A DNA stretch of 64,000 nt from Salvia splendens (lineage: Eukaryota; Streptophyta; Magnoliopsida; Lamiales; Lamiaceae). The stretch spans positions 36,243,012 to 36,307,011 of the forward strand of contig NC_056037.1 in assembly GCF_004379255.2 (NCBI RefSeq), given 5' to 3'. The notes below the pieces were generated by a model, which saw only the letters and a list, made by a program, of their open reading frames with translations, did not search any database and had not been told where the DNA came from. Position 1 is the stretch's first letter; the number at the start of each line of letters is the position of its first letter. Positions 24,942-45,157 of the stretch are shown here, in pieces. A program made the translations under genes and the position numbers.

Positions 24942-25027
24942 CGCCCATCGTGGGGCTCAAACCAACGACCATAAGGTTAAGAGCCTTGCGCTCTACCAAC
25001 TGAGTTCTACCAGCTGAGCTAGCGGTC
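24942..25027 (-). pseudogene. tRNA-Lys(CTT) relic with duplicated D-arm
   Basis: The minus strand carries the anticodon arm, variable loop, T-arm (GGTTTGAGCCCCA) and 3' acceptor half (GATGGGCG) of plant tRNA-Lys with anticodon CTT. The 5' part is odd: a D-arm AGCTCAGCTGGTAGA is followed directly by a second, TCAGTTGGTAGAGCG, and the 5' acceptor strand GGACCGC does not pair with GATGGGC. It cannot fold as a normal tRNA. Confidence 0.8.
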
Positions 25028-25174
25028 CAATTGATTTACAACAATGCTTTTACATTCATTTATTCTTAACAGATGTCTATAAAATTTTCTACTAGTTCTT
25101 ACCTTTTCTATTTACGTAATTCAAAAAAAAAACATGACAAAATCATAATGACTCTAGTTAAATTTATAATGTAG

Positions 25175-25411
25175 TATTTTTCAATTTCTTTTCTCGTATG
25201 CACAAAATTATATATAAAGTGGCAACTAACTAAAACTAGGACTCTGACTCTAGTAAAAAAAATTGCTCTTCTTCTGTCGTTGTTTATACTCGTACACCAT
25301 CTATCCTAGTCCGGTGCGATGCTGAACCCGCCCGGTTGGGAGGAGAAGCAGAAGAAGAACTTCACAGCAGTAAACTCCCTTTTAACATTCGTAAATGGAT
25401 ACACTCTAGTA
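25175..25411 (-). pseudogene. Duplicated 3' fragment of the U-box gene
   Basis: 25270-25410 matches 39727-39866 closely (shared run ACACCATCTATCCTAGTCCG, GAAGAACTTCACAGCAGTAA), i.e. the 3' UTR plus the last few codons of the PUB gene. Weaker similarity continues to ~25175 (AAAGTGGCAACTAACTAAAA), with ~180 bp missing relative to the source. No coding potential remains. Confidence 0.85.
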
Positions 25412-26389
25412 AGTATGTTTCTCTCTGAGATCATCTACAGTAAACAATCGATCATATTCATAGCCTATCATCACAAGATCTATAATTCTGGATCACGGTG
25501 TGCTTAAGATGAACTGAGATGTATGAAAATGAAAGATGAAAGTTTTCTTTTAACCCCAGCCATAATTTGTAGGCATTTCGTATCCCATGAAAGAAAATGC
25601 ATTTGTGGTTTATTTCGTTTGCTTAAACTTTTGTGTAAAACTAGTATCTTCATTGGTTGTACATTGTTGAAGTTGAGATTGCCATTGAGTTGCAGTTGTG
25701 GGTGTATGACAGGGGTAAGGACGTGAGCATCGAAAACATGCATCAAGGCTTCACTCATTTCTTCGAATATCCTTCGTGTTTGCAAACAAATTACTGCCCT
25801 GTTTGAGAAGGTCATTGTTGTTGATTTCAAGCCCACAAAAGTCCTAGTTTGGTTCTACACGAGAGCCTGTGATGTGTTCAAACTTCCAAGATTGTTCCTT
25901 TTGTAACTTCACCTTTGCATTAAGCTTGATTGTCATCTGATGATTATACATTCTTTGGTTCTGTTTCTTGGTTGGGACAGAGTAATGGATATTACTAGAG
26001 ATGGATGATATATGAGTGTTTATTTGGTTATTGATCTACCATGGAACATGTTCCAAATGTCACAAATCTTAACTGTCACAAATCTTATTTCCTGGCTGGG
26101 CTAGGGTAGCTTTAACTTCAAACCTGTAATATTCAAATAGGAATTCTATATATTGAATATGCATATTTAACAAGACTAACAGTAAATTTTATGATGAGAA
26201 AATGAAAAACCTTTGAGAGCTGAAAAGGCTCAAAATTTACACAGCTCGTGATATTATTACATCATAACGAAATGAAAACTGAGGAAATATAGTTCAATCA
26301 TTTATCAAGTTGATCACGATAGTATGTTGCGACTCCAATCAACAACTCTTGGAATTAATTATGAAAAAAACAGAATAAGACGAGTGTTT
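25412..26389. other. Intergenic region downstream of dihydrolipoamide dehydrogenase
   Basis: Probably contains the 3' UTR of the minus-strand dehydrogenase at its right end. The stretch 25700-25905 has a more even base composition than its surroundings and might be an exon relic, but no protein motif is seen on either strand. Confidence 0.4.
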
Positions 26390-34953
<8,564 letters not shown>

Positions 34954-34971
34954 AAACTAAAATACTTACAA
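34954..34971. repeat. Direct repeat 1 of 3 (AAACTAAAATACTTACAA)
   Basis: Identical 18-mers at 34954-34971, 35063-35080 and 35283-35300. They bracket a SINE tail and a U2 snRNA copy respectively, as target-site duplications would. Confidence 0.9.
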
Positions 34972-34984
34972 CAAATACTTACAA

Positions 34985-35062
34985 CAAATTAGGAGTTTAT
35001 TTGTAATTTCCTCCTTCATATATATGATATAAATATATGAAGTTAATTTTTTTAAAAAAAAA
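34985..35062 (+). mobile_element. 5'-truncated SINE (3' tail and A-run)
   Basis: TAGGAGTTTATTTGTAATTT through ATATATGATATAAATATATG and a T-run/A-run matches the 3' half of the full tRNA-derived SINE at 61817-62007. The tRNA-like head is absent. Direct repeats 1 and 2 flank it. Confidence 0.85.
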
Positions 35063-35079
35063 AAACTAAAATACTTACA

Positions 35080-35276
35080 ATACCTTTCTCGGCCTTTTGG
35101 CTAAGATCAAGTGTAGTATCTGTTCTTATCAGTTTAATATCTGATATGTGAGTCATTGACTCACACGATATTAAATTTATTTTTTGAGGAGGAAGGTTTG
35201 CTAAAGTAGCTTGCTACTTGAGCCTTTGCGTGTCGCCCATGCGTTACACTATTGCATGGGCTTGGCACACTCCACT
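35080..35276 (+). pseudogene. U2 snRNA retrocopy
   Basis: Starts ATACCTTTCTCGGCCTTTTG and includes the branch-point pairing segment GTGTAGTATCTGTTC, an Sm-like AT-rich site (TTTATTTTTTG) and the 3' stem (CCCATGCGTTACACTATTGC, then CATGGGCTTGG). Length ~197 nt equals full U2. The first ~70 nt are very well kept; the middle stems have drifted (stem IIa pairing still visible, GTGAGTC/GACTCAC). No plant upstream sequence element or -30 TATA precedes it. It is followed by an A-run and flanked by direct repeats 2 and 3, so it is a retroposed copy. Expression is unlikely but not excluded. Confidence 0.85.
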
Positions 35277-35300
35277 AAAAAAAAACTAAAATACTTACAA

Positions 35301-38300
35301 AAAATATTAAAAATAAAATAATATTTTAAATTTTTTTAGACTTGGGAAAAAATTACAAAATTTGCACAACTATTATATAAATGCGGAAATACATTAGAAA
35401 AGATTATAATTTATCATTTATAATTATAATGGGGGACGAAAATTTATAACAATAATGGGTTACGGAAAACTGGACATATAGCCCAAATATTTAAAAGATA
35501 TATGAAACAGTCCAATTAAATTATTAAGAAAAGCCCACACAGAAAAAAAAAAGAAAAGAAGAGAAGTTCAATAATTTAAATTCTCTAAAATGACCTAATT
35601 AAAGTAGCCTACTAAGATTTGAAAAGCTCCAAATACCACAATCATTCGAGGCCCGAGAAAAGTCCAAAACAAAACAATGCACAAACCGATTTTATTTTAA
35701 TATTATAATAACCACATACAATTAATCAGCATAAACCAAATATTTCAGTCTCTATTTCCCATTTCATCCTCCGCCTCAGCTGAAAAAACCCTACCGTGAA
35801 TCGCGTCGCCTCGACCATCTCCCGCTGCCAAAAAGTCGTTGTCGACGGCAACTACGACTCCGCTGCACCACAAATCAGCGAAGACTTCATCTACTCATCG
35901 GTCCCTTTTATTCCATGTCAAATTCGTGGCTATTCAAACACCGTAGCATCAGTGAAAACCTAAATCGTTATCTATCTCGCCGCAACAACGACAAACATGG
36001 AGAAAATGAAGTCGTCGAAGGAGTATTAATTGTCAATGCAATCCAAATCGGGTGCGACTTCACCTATTTCACGAAATCAGTACAGAACCACTGACCCAGA
36101 GACGAAACCTGAGATCCATCTCCATCTCACCGCCTCCACCGACGAAAATGGAGAAAAGGCCACCATCTACGGCGGAGGAAATTATCTCCATCACCAAAGA
36201 AAAGGTAAAAGTTGTTACCTAAACCCTAACTTTATTTTCCACATTGCATGTTTAAATCTTCAACTAATTGGATTCAAATTAATTTTACAAATAAACATAT
36301 CTTAAAAAAATTGGGGACCGAATAAGTGTTTGCCTAATATATTTGGGACAATTACTTTCATTTGTCGTTATACTTTGCTAAACTACTTTAAAGTCTTGAC
36401 ATTAATGGTGAAAGCTTCCAAATTGGTAGTAACCCAGTCCAAGAAGGTAATAAACTCTCCTATATTAGCATGTTCATAAGCTTATTATGTTTTACAATTT
36501 AAAGAAATGTCACTCTAAGGCAGATAATCATATTGCATATAACGATTTAAAAGGCAATATTTGTCAAAAATTGTAGAACTCAATTCTCTGCAAAAGAATG
36601 CATACATACATGGAGTATTTTAGAAAGATGAACTAACAAAATAAGTCTGGGTGGCAGGAAAACAAATCGAATAAGCATTCTAAAGTAAACAACTTGTACT
36701 CCACAAATGAAGTTGAATAATGCAGGTAAATTAAAAAATTCTTAACATGTAAAGCATACTCAGTGAGATATATACCTCATTTACATCAACAATATCAGCA
36801 ACTGTCCTTCCTAATAGCTGAAAAAGCCTCTCAAGTCTTGCTATTTCCTCAAAAGCGTATACAGTATTTAAATGCTAAGTTTATGAATGATGCTTCAATT
36901 TTTTTGCAGGTAATCATCCTAATGGATTTAAAGTAAAAGTGAAAGAAAAAGGAGAAAGAATGGATAGAAACTGAAAAATCAAGTGAGTCAATAATTAAAT
37001 TATGAAAAATAAATTCATATAGAATAGAGATGCCGGAAATACAGTCACTAACAATTTTTTAGTATATGCAGGGACAAACTGTTCAAAATGGAATCAGTGA
37101 AAGATTGAAGGTTAGAACACTACATTAACTGTATACCGGGTACTAAAAACTGAAAAAAAAACAGAAATGAAAACACTGAAAAACGAACATATATTAAGAA
37201 CATAGAGTGAAGAATCATAAGAGAATAGATAAAGAACAAATAGGAAGAGAGAGTATGCAGATCATGAATTAGGGAAGAGTCAAGAAACTGAACTATTTTT
37301 CTGTTTATTTTCTTGACTGATTTTGGTTGAGAGAGGAAGTAAGTGATTAAGGAGTGTTAAGAGAGGAGGTATTTATAGGACTCTCTTCTTCATCATGCAA
37401 GTTAGCAAGATATCATGCAGGTTCCCCATAAAAACATCATCATGAGAGACCTTTCACATAATACTACTAAGATATAAATATTAGAAACAATATTAGATAT
37501 TAATAAATACTTTTTTTACAAATTTGCATAAAAAAGGAATTTAGATGTAGCATGTGAAATATTAATACTAAAACTTATAAATTACTATTAATATTAACAC
37601 TTATGAAATATTGTGTAAGATTTGGCCATTTATTTAATCTTATAAGTTTATTCATTTATTTAAGGCTCATTACATTTATGCATTTATTAACTTATTCTTG
37701 TGTTATTTATAGGAGAAATTATTAACTTATTCTTAGGAGAATTATAAGGATACAAACTAAATCCTAAAAACATAAGAGCTGCCGCCTCTCACTCTTCACT
37801 CTACAGAAAAAGGAAAGAGAAGGAGAACCATAAAGAACACAAACAGCCGCCTCTCACTCCTCACCTTATAATCATTACACAAAGAGGACAGATGACATGA
37901 CAGGCGTGGGAGGCTAGAACCTACTCTACTACACAACAATATATCAGCAAAACAATATACCAAGATAAAAACAAAATGTATAAAATTCTTTGTTTATGCT
38001 CTAAAGGTTGCACATTCTGAAACTGAAGCAAATGAGCTATTCAATGATATGTTTTGGATGTACTTTAGTGGGTGCACATTAATTCCAGTTCATGCTATCA
38101 CTTCTACTATCTATGTATCTCTTAGAACATACTATTTCAAATCACTTTTTTAGGGGTTTATGAATGTTAAGTTGATACTTAATCATATTTAATGCTTTGG
38201 AGGTAAGCTTATCACAATGCTACCCCCTTTCTCCAATTTCTTTGCAGAAACGAATTTCATAAATAATTTTTCAAATTTATATACATGAAGTTCTTCAAAA

Positions 38301-39440
38301 TTTAATGCAGTCAGTTTCAATTAGTTATTGCTCCCTTTCCCCATTTTCTTTACAGACGAATTTCTTTAAATTTTATATACATGAAAGGTTTTTCATTTGG
38401 TACATTGTCCCTACATTTAGAACATAATCTTAAATTTATATTTTTCATGTTCTAAAATTGTGATTTAATTCTATCTCTTATTTTTCATGTTCTAAAATTT
38501 TCATTATATGCTCTATCTCATTCTCAATTTCACAGATGTTGGGTCATTGATAATTTCAAATCTATACATGATAAGTTTTATACATATTACTAATTTATTA
38601 TTTACCTTTTTCAGGGACAAATTTCATTGGAAACATATGAATTCATTTATATTGCTTTGTAGAAAAGATTTTTGTATTTAATAGGTTGTCTCTCTCTCAC
38701 ACTCTCTCTCCATCTGTGTTTCTGCTTACTATCTCCTCTCCCTCTTTTATTTTTAAATTTCCTAAAATTGTAATCTTATATTATATAATAGTGTGACAAC
38801 CTATCAAATGTTTGCATTGCCAAATGAGATTTACGTGGGCTGATAACTGAATTAGTGTATATTCATTATTTTTGGTAGAGATAATGTCATACATACTGAA
38901 TGAATATTTTACTTAATTCAAAAAATCTTATATTTAATAGGATGTCACACTGTTTTCTACATTTGCTTGTAGATTCTTTATGTTTAGTCTTGAAAGTAAT
39001 TTTAAATATAATTACTAATATATCAATAATTTTTTTCAGGGACAAAGATCATTGGAAATTGATTAATGGATCAGCAGCTTTGAAAGAATAAAATAAATAT
39101 ACATATTGTAATAGAATAAATTTTTTTAGTAAAGACTGCAACCCTAACAAATATGGTCTGCCGTCTCGATACATCCAAAAAGAAATTAGAAGATAAGCTC
39201 CAAATTGAGCTAACTGGATTTACCAAAAGAACCTTCTCACATGATATATTTTTCCTCGCCAAAAAGGGTATTATAGTCTTTTCAATCAACTGTCCCTTTT
39301 TATTAGTATAGATTACTACTTTTATCTACGCATTAAAAAAAACTAATTTTTCTAATACAAGTATAAATTGATCTACTAATAGGACTCATAGTGAAGTATA
39401 CAAAATCGGAATGACTAGTTGAATGCTAGCAAATTTTGTT
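35301..39440. other. Long AT-rich intergenic region, no recognised gene
   Basis: 35760-36210 is less AT-rich and looks cDNA-like (CCGCTGCCAAAAAGTCGTTG; later AAGAAAAG|GTAAAAG could be a splice donor), but no protein family is recognisable. 38200-39060 has loose direct repeats: (T)TCAGGGACAAA...CATTGGAAA at ~38613 and ~39038, and GAATTTC...AAATTTATATACATGAA at ~38250 and ~38345. 37310-37390 holds a GAGAGGA-rich stretch. Confidence 0.45.
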
Positions 39441-39841
39441 TTTTCATTTACTTTTCTCGAATGCACTAAATTACTTAATAGTAATTATAGTATTACAAAG
39501 TGGCAACTAACTAAAATACGACTCCAGAAGAAAAATATGTACATAGTAAACTAAGAACGTAGCAAAAGTTACCTACAAAATTGGGTGATTTTCAAAACAG
39601 AAATTTGGAGCTCATTTCATGATATAAGGCTTATACCAAAAACGTTACTCAGCTCCATAGCTAAATCCAAGGATTTACAACAAACTATTCACACCTAAGA
39701 TTTTCTTCAACGCATAAGTTGCTCTTCTTCTACCATTACTTTATACTCGTACACCATCTATCCTAGTCCGGTGCGATGCTGCACCCATCCAGCCGGGAGG
39801 AGAAGCAGCAGAAGAAGAACTTCACAGCAGTAAACTCCCTT

Positions 39842-42800
39842 CTAACATTGGTACATGGAGACACTCTTGTTCTTCCACCAGAAACCCCAGATCTTACTGG
39901 CTTTTCTCCTCGAAACCGTCTTTGACAATGGCTTTGCGTCTTCGGACTCTCCACTCTGAGACCCCGGCTCTGCAGGACCAGGCGGCGGATCTCGTTGCCT
40001 CTGCTCGCGGAAAAACATTAGAAGCTTCTGCGCTTTCTGTTTCCCTCTCACAGTCCCATTCACTGAAATGGACACCAGCGAAGGTATCACCCCTTCTTGA
40101 AGGACCATCTGACTGCACTTCTCGCTTGCATTGCACAATATCAAAAGACAAGCCGCGGCTTGTTCTTGTTCGATGGGCTCGCCAACGTCCAAGATGGTGG
40201 CAAGGGAACCAATCAGCCCCGGGGTCTTCACCATTTCATCTCTTGCGGTGTTGCTTGAGGCCAGATATATTAGCACCGCGATGCATTTCTCGGTCCAAGC
40301 TTGGTCGCTCGGGTGTGTGATGAGAGCTTGGAGGGCATCAATGATGCCAGCTGACAGGAGGTGAGGAATATTCGTGGCTTCACTCGAAATGTTATAGAGT
40401 GTGTGGAGAGCATCAAGTTTGCATTGCTCGTGATTTTCATTCTTAAGAACCCAGATCAAGAAAGCGACAGCCTCTGTAGTTCCTATAACGGACTTGGCTT
40501 CCTCGAGGCACGAAAGATTCAGGTAAAGAGCTGTGGCTGCTCCAACAGAATCAGCGTCAACAATCATGTTCTGTAGTATTGGAAGTACTCCTGATGCCAT
40601 CATCAATTCTTTGTTTCTGAAAAACACAGAAAAAGTTGTTTCACATGAGCATTTCGGAAAATTAGATCATTCACAAGCCCGCAAAAGAAAGTGGTGGTGA
40701 ATGAGACGTTCCAAAGCATTCTTTCTTAAGAGAGGCTAATATATACAGTATCAGTCTACTCTGAATAAGTAGAGAGACTTAGATATTTGTGTTGGTCCTA
40801 AAATTATGACATCTGAACGGCGTGCAATACATGATAGATCTGGAAATGGTAGAATTCAATGTGTGCTACTAATATTAGATACTATGTTTAATAACCAAAG
40901 CAACAGACTTCTAGTCTACTTGTTCATCTAGGCAGCTACTGAAAGCTTCAGAAATTGTAACTTGGATCTTAGTATACCTGTTATTGTTTACAGCAAGGTT
41001 GAATAGAGCCATTGCCCCAATTTCCTGAGCCATCACATTCTTGGCAGAGACAGCAGACTCCAAAAAGAGCAGCAATGCTTCGACAAAACCATTAGCCCCC
41101 ACATAAATCCTGGCTTCTTCGTCATCTTTTAGCAAGTGTCTTATTTGCTCTACCACTTTGCATTTCTTCATCAAATTATCCTCCTTCTCCAAAATTCTCA
41201 GATAATCCTCGTATTTCTGAAAGATATTACCTTCACAATCATCCTCCTGTGTAGAGATCTCTTCCTCTTCATTTCCTTCAGCTTCCACAATGGTCCCACT
41301 GTCATTTAAAGGTACCACCTTAACACCCTTGCACTTGTATGAACTGATACTTTCTAATGACTTTGAATTTGTCGAGTCACTCTCTGATAACACTAGACGC
41401 CAATAGTTAAGGTCAAGGGACTCTGGTGGGCCATCTGGAACAGGAATTCCATTCTGTTCACACCAACTAGCCACCAAACCTTTAACACAATAATTAGGAG
41501 TCAACGAAAGATGAGAGAGCTGCTGTTGTGTTTTAGGGCAAGTATTGTGCCCATCACAGAACCATTTTTCAATGCAAACCCTTTCATATGTTTGCCCAGA
41601 AGCTATAATAACTGGATCGTACATAAGTTGCAATGATATCGGACACCTTAACTCTTCAGGAGGGACTGTCATCTGCTCTGATCTCCGGAAATTGGACTTA
41701 AAATTAAAAGAACTGAGTTTTGACAGTTGTCGGTCAAAGGCACAGCCGTTGCGCCCCAGAACAATACCATCATCCAAAGACCCTTGAACAGTAGGTGAGC
41801 AAGGCGTTGAACCTTGTGAATCATTATCATCTGATAGCTCACTTCTGAACAACTTTGAATACTTCCTTATGAGATGAAGAAGATAAGCGATTATTGACTC
41901 TTTCCTTTTATCTTCCTCAGCACGTGCTCTGTCTATGAGCTTCTTTAAAGCCCTCCTCTCCCTAAGAGCAGCTCTCGAAGAGGTGATACCCAATTTAGAA
42001 GCAGCTTGGTGAAAGGACTCAAGCTCATTATTGTCATTTGAACTGCTGTTGAAGTTTCTTCCTTGCTGGAGCAAAGCAATTATCTCATCACCAATTTGCT
42101 TCTCCACAGGATCAAGTGCGAACTCAATCCTTCTAAGCTCAGCTAAAACTTCAGCAATCTGGAAAAACACCATTCAGATGAGAAACAAACAAATGAAGCA
42201 TTTAAACGTACATAGATAATTCCAGAAAGCATAACTTGAAGAGTAATAATTCCAAATCAGAGAAATAAACATGGATGCATTATCAATTAGTCTTTGAGTG
42301 CACAAGAAGTAAATCTAGTCATTCAGCAACTAATAGGAGTAACATAAACTCCAATCACAAAAGAGTAAAAAATATAAGTTTAATACGTTTTCACCATTCA
42401 TAATTCTTACTTTCTTGGAAAAGAACAGGTGAGAAATGCCCCAGTTAAAAACACAAATGTAGGACTAAAAACACAAAAAATAAAATTTAAATACAACTTG
42501 TACCTGAACACCAATAACTTGTGGAACAATATCTTCAACCCGATTTAAACTATCTTCTAGGGCAGATCTTGCCTTCTCGAATTTTAGAACAACAGAATCT
42601 CCGGTTATTGCCTGATGAATAGAAAAGTAACAAAGTCAGTCACGGTTGCAGGTATGCTTTTAAATATAATAGTGAACTTGCATTCAAAATGTATCTCTCA
42701 GGAAGCTAGTGAAGTAGTGAAAAGCAAGAAAGTTTATGAAAGACACACTAGCAGTATGAATTACTTAAAACAGTTGTGGTAAACTTTATTAGAAACCAAT

Positions 42801-43379
42801 AAGCATGATGACCAAGTTACAAAAACTCAACTTTTGATATCTGAACGAGGATCCATTTTTTGCAGGCGATATAATAAATATGAAACCAGAAGCTACCGTA
42901 CCAAGTAAAGTTTACTGCACTCTGCACAGTGTTGAAGAATATTCTTCGTCTTCTCAAGTGCAATGTGCAGAGCACATAGTGCCTGAATGCCGGATGTGCT
43001 TCTTGGCCTAGCTGCTTCTAGGTCTGGAAAAATGGAAAGCACCTTCACATACACGATACACAGGCTCTTGCACATCTCGCCATGTAACTGCATCAACACC
43101 ATATCTCGTTAATCAGTAAACATACCTAGAGAACAACCATCCATAAGTTCACGCGAAGCCAAAATTAAAGATGCCAAATGGGCAAGAACGCATTGAAGTT
43201 GGAAGCTCAATGAGCTATTAGTAGTGTAATAATTTCCAAGGTTGAACATATTGCCGAAATAAAATTAATGCTTGTCAAACACCAAATTAAGCTAGCAAAA
43301 AAATAAGTCTGGCTTTTGCATTCCATACCTTTGGCTCACCAATGGAGATTAAATTTTCTTCAATCTCAGAAACATCCAT
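39842..43379 (-). CDS. PUB45: U-box domain E3 ubiquitin ligase, PUB45-like (5 coding exons, 766 aa)
   Basis: Plant U-box/ARM-repeat protein; the U-box recruits E2-ubiquitin and the ARM repeats bind substrate. Coding exons (minus): 43379-43329, 43087-42902, 42611-42504, 42158-40978, 40616-39842; total 2301 nt with matching phases. Order: an N-terminal helical UND region (exons 1-4 start; MDVSEIEENL, LEAARPRSTSGIQALC), U-box at ~282-352 (PPEELRCPISLQLMYDPVII, then GQTYER..IEKWF, CPKTQQ), an acidic linker (~400-420), and ARM repeats from ~435 to ~710 (GAMALFNLAVNNN, ALYLNLSCLEEAKSVIG, ALHTLYNISSEATNI). The C-terminus is basic (SRRKASKIWGFWWKNKS). Length is close to Arabidopsis PUB45/PUB6. A duplicated scrap of its 3' end lies at 25175-25411. 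Family membership is firm; the individual orthology is an inference. Confidence 0.93.
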
Positions 43380-43428
43380 GTTAACGGTGGAAATAACGGT
43401 TTAGTTTCAAAATGGAATTTGCAGAATC

Positions 43429-44039
43429 CTGCAAAAATAACGAAGAACATAAGGTTTACGAATCATTAATCACCAGAGCACAAATGAACAATTAATTAGC
43501 CTCGCAAAAACGCAGAAATCTATATTTTTCTTTAACCAGATCAATTTTAGAAATAGCAACTTTTATGCGCAACTTGTTTTCACCTCGTCACATCAAGTTA
43601 GTCAAAAGGAAATCATTAATAACAAAACAATAATTAGTCATCAATGCCATCAATCAATAGGCATGATAGATTTACTTACTCATACTTTCTCCTTACAAAC
43701 CAATAACTAATCCAAATTGCAGCAAAAAGTTAGAAATTCTTAGCTGGAAATCTACACTTCCAAAGGAAAAAAACACAATCCAAAAACCAGGATGTCAAAT
43801 GACGATCTAACATCACGACCACAGACTTAACTCTCCTTCAGCTGATTCGTTTTTCATTTTTAAAAATCCTTCCATCTTTCGCAAACAAACGATTCATATC
43901 AACATAAATCAGCTGCAAATCAATCAATATTCAGTAAAACTCAAACACTATGTTACCAAAAATCCACGCAATGCAATACACGACATTCGATAAACAATTT
44001 GTATGAAATGGTATGAGATTGCAACCGGAGAAACATACC
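43429..44039 (-). other. Intron in the 5' UTR of the U-box gene
   Basis: On the minus strand a donor GATTCTG|GTATGT at 44040/44039 and an acceptor TTTTTGCAG|GATTC at 43429/43428 bound a 611-nt intron. The upstream UTR exon would run from ~44040 to ~44200. The PUB ATG is 50 bp inside the next exon. Inferred from splice consensus only. Confidence 0.6.
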
Positions 44040-44939
44040 AGAATCGTCCGAAAAGGATCCAAGGCGGCTTCATCAAACCAACATAACTGACATGAAAACG
44101 ATAATGCCGAAAATTCACAAACTTCCAGGAAACGAGAGCCTTTCCAAATTTGGATCACCAGATTTTAGTGAGAGAAAGAAGAGAGATGGAGAAGGAAGGA
44201 GGGGCTGAGGGATATTTTACAGTGCGTGTGGCGTAAACGGTGTAGGAATATTTAGAAGTAATATTCTATTGGGGGAAGGGAAAAAGATTAATTTAAAAAT
44301 TCAAGGGTTTATTTTAATTTTTCCCACAATATTTAAATAGAGAGGTATTTATGCGAAAATGATGGCGGGGGTAAAAAAGGAATTTCGGGAGGCGAGATTG
44401 TCTACTCGGCTCACTGGCCGACATTTGCCGACCCCCTTATTTGTCGGTTAGCGGATCTGCCATTAATGTTATGAAATGTCACTATTGCCCCCTCACTTTG
44501 GTGGTTCAGTTTTTAATATCTTGAATTAATTAAGTTGAAATTTCTATGACTATATTACTACCTTATTTTTAATCATTCAATAGATTTCATTTGACAAACT
44601 TTCGTTTCCTATATGCATATACATGTTATTTAATGTTAACATATTGAATTAATCTATCAAGACAGTTGATATCTTGACTATTAACTACCTTGTTTTTTAA
44701 TTATTTTATGGATTTCATTTGTCAAACTTTTTTTTACTATACTTACACATGTAATTGAATAATTAAAATATTGACTTGATCTACCAAGATAATCAAAATT
44801 AGCATTGTCAAATTTTGCACAAAATGTCATGTTGAATCCAAATCCGATCTTGGTAATTTTGACAATGCATTAGTGATTTTGTTATTAGTATTTAAAATTC
44901 AAATGCATCACGTTAAAGACAAAAGACTCCCTTAAATGC

Positions 44940-45157
44940 AGAACACATAACTAAAGGTAGATCATTATAAAAGAACACTCAGATCATTTTTACTTTGTTT
45001 TCAATTTGTTATAGAAAATTTGGTTTTTAAAATGAACTAAACGATATTAAAATGACCTAGGTCATTTTTAAAATCCAAATTCTTCTACAATGAATTAAAA
45101 ATGGTGAAAATGACCTTAAGCGATCTTTTATGATGATCTATTTTTTAATTGTGTTCT
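44940..45157. mobile_element. Foldback-type MITE
   Basis: About 218 bp that is one imperfect inverted repeat: AGAACAC...TAGATCAT at the left pairs with ATGATCTA...GTGTTCT at the right, and the centre is a perfect palindrome AAAATGACCTAGGTCATTTT at 45050-45069. No coding capacity; no certain target duplication. Confidence 0.7.

Noticed and set aside
39922..40320. 132-aa plus-strand frame
   Set aside because: Antisense to the ARM-repeat exon of the U-box gene.
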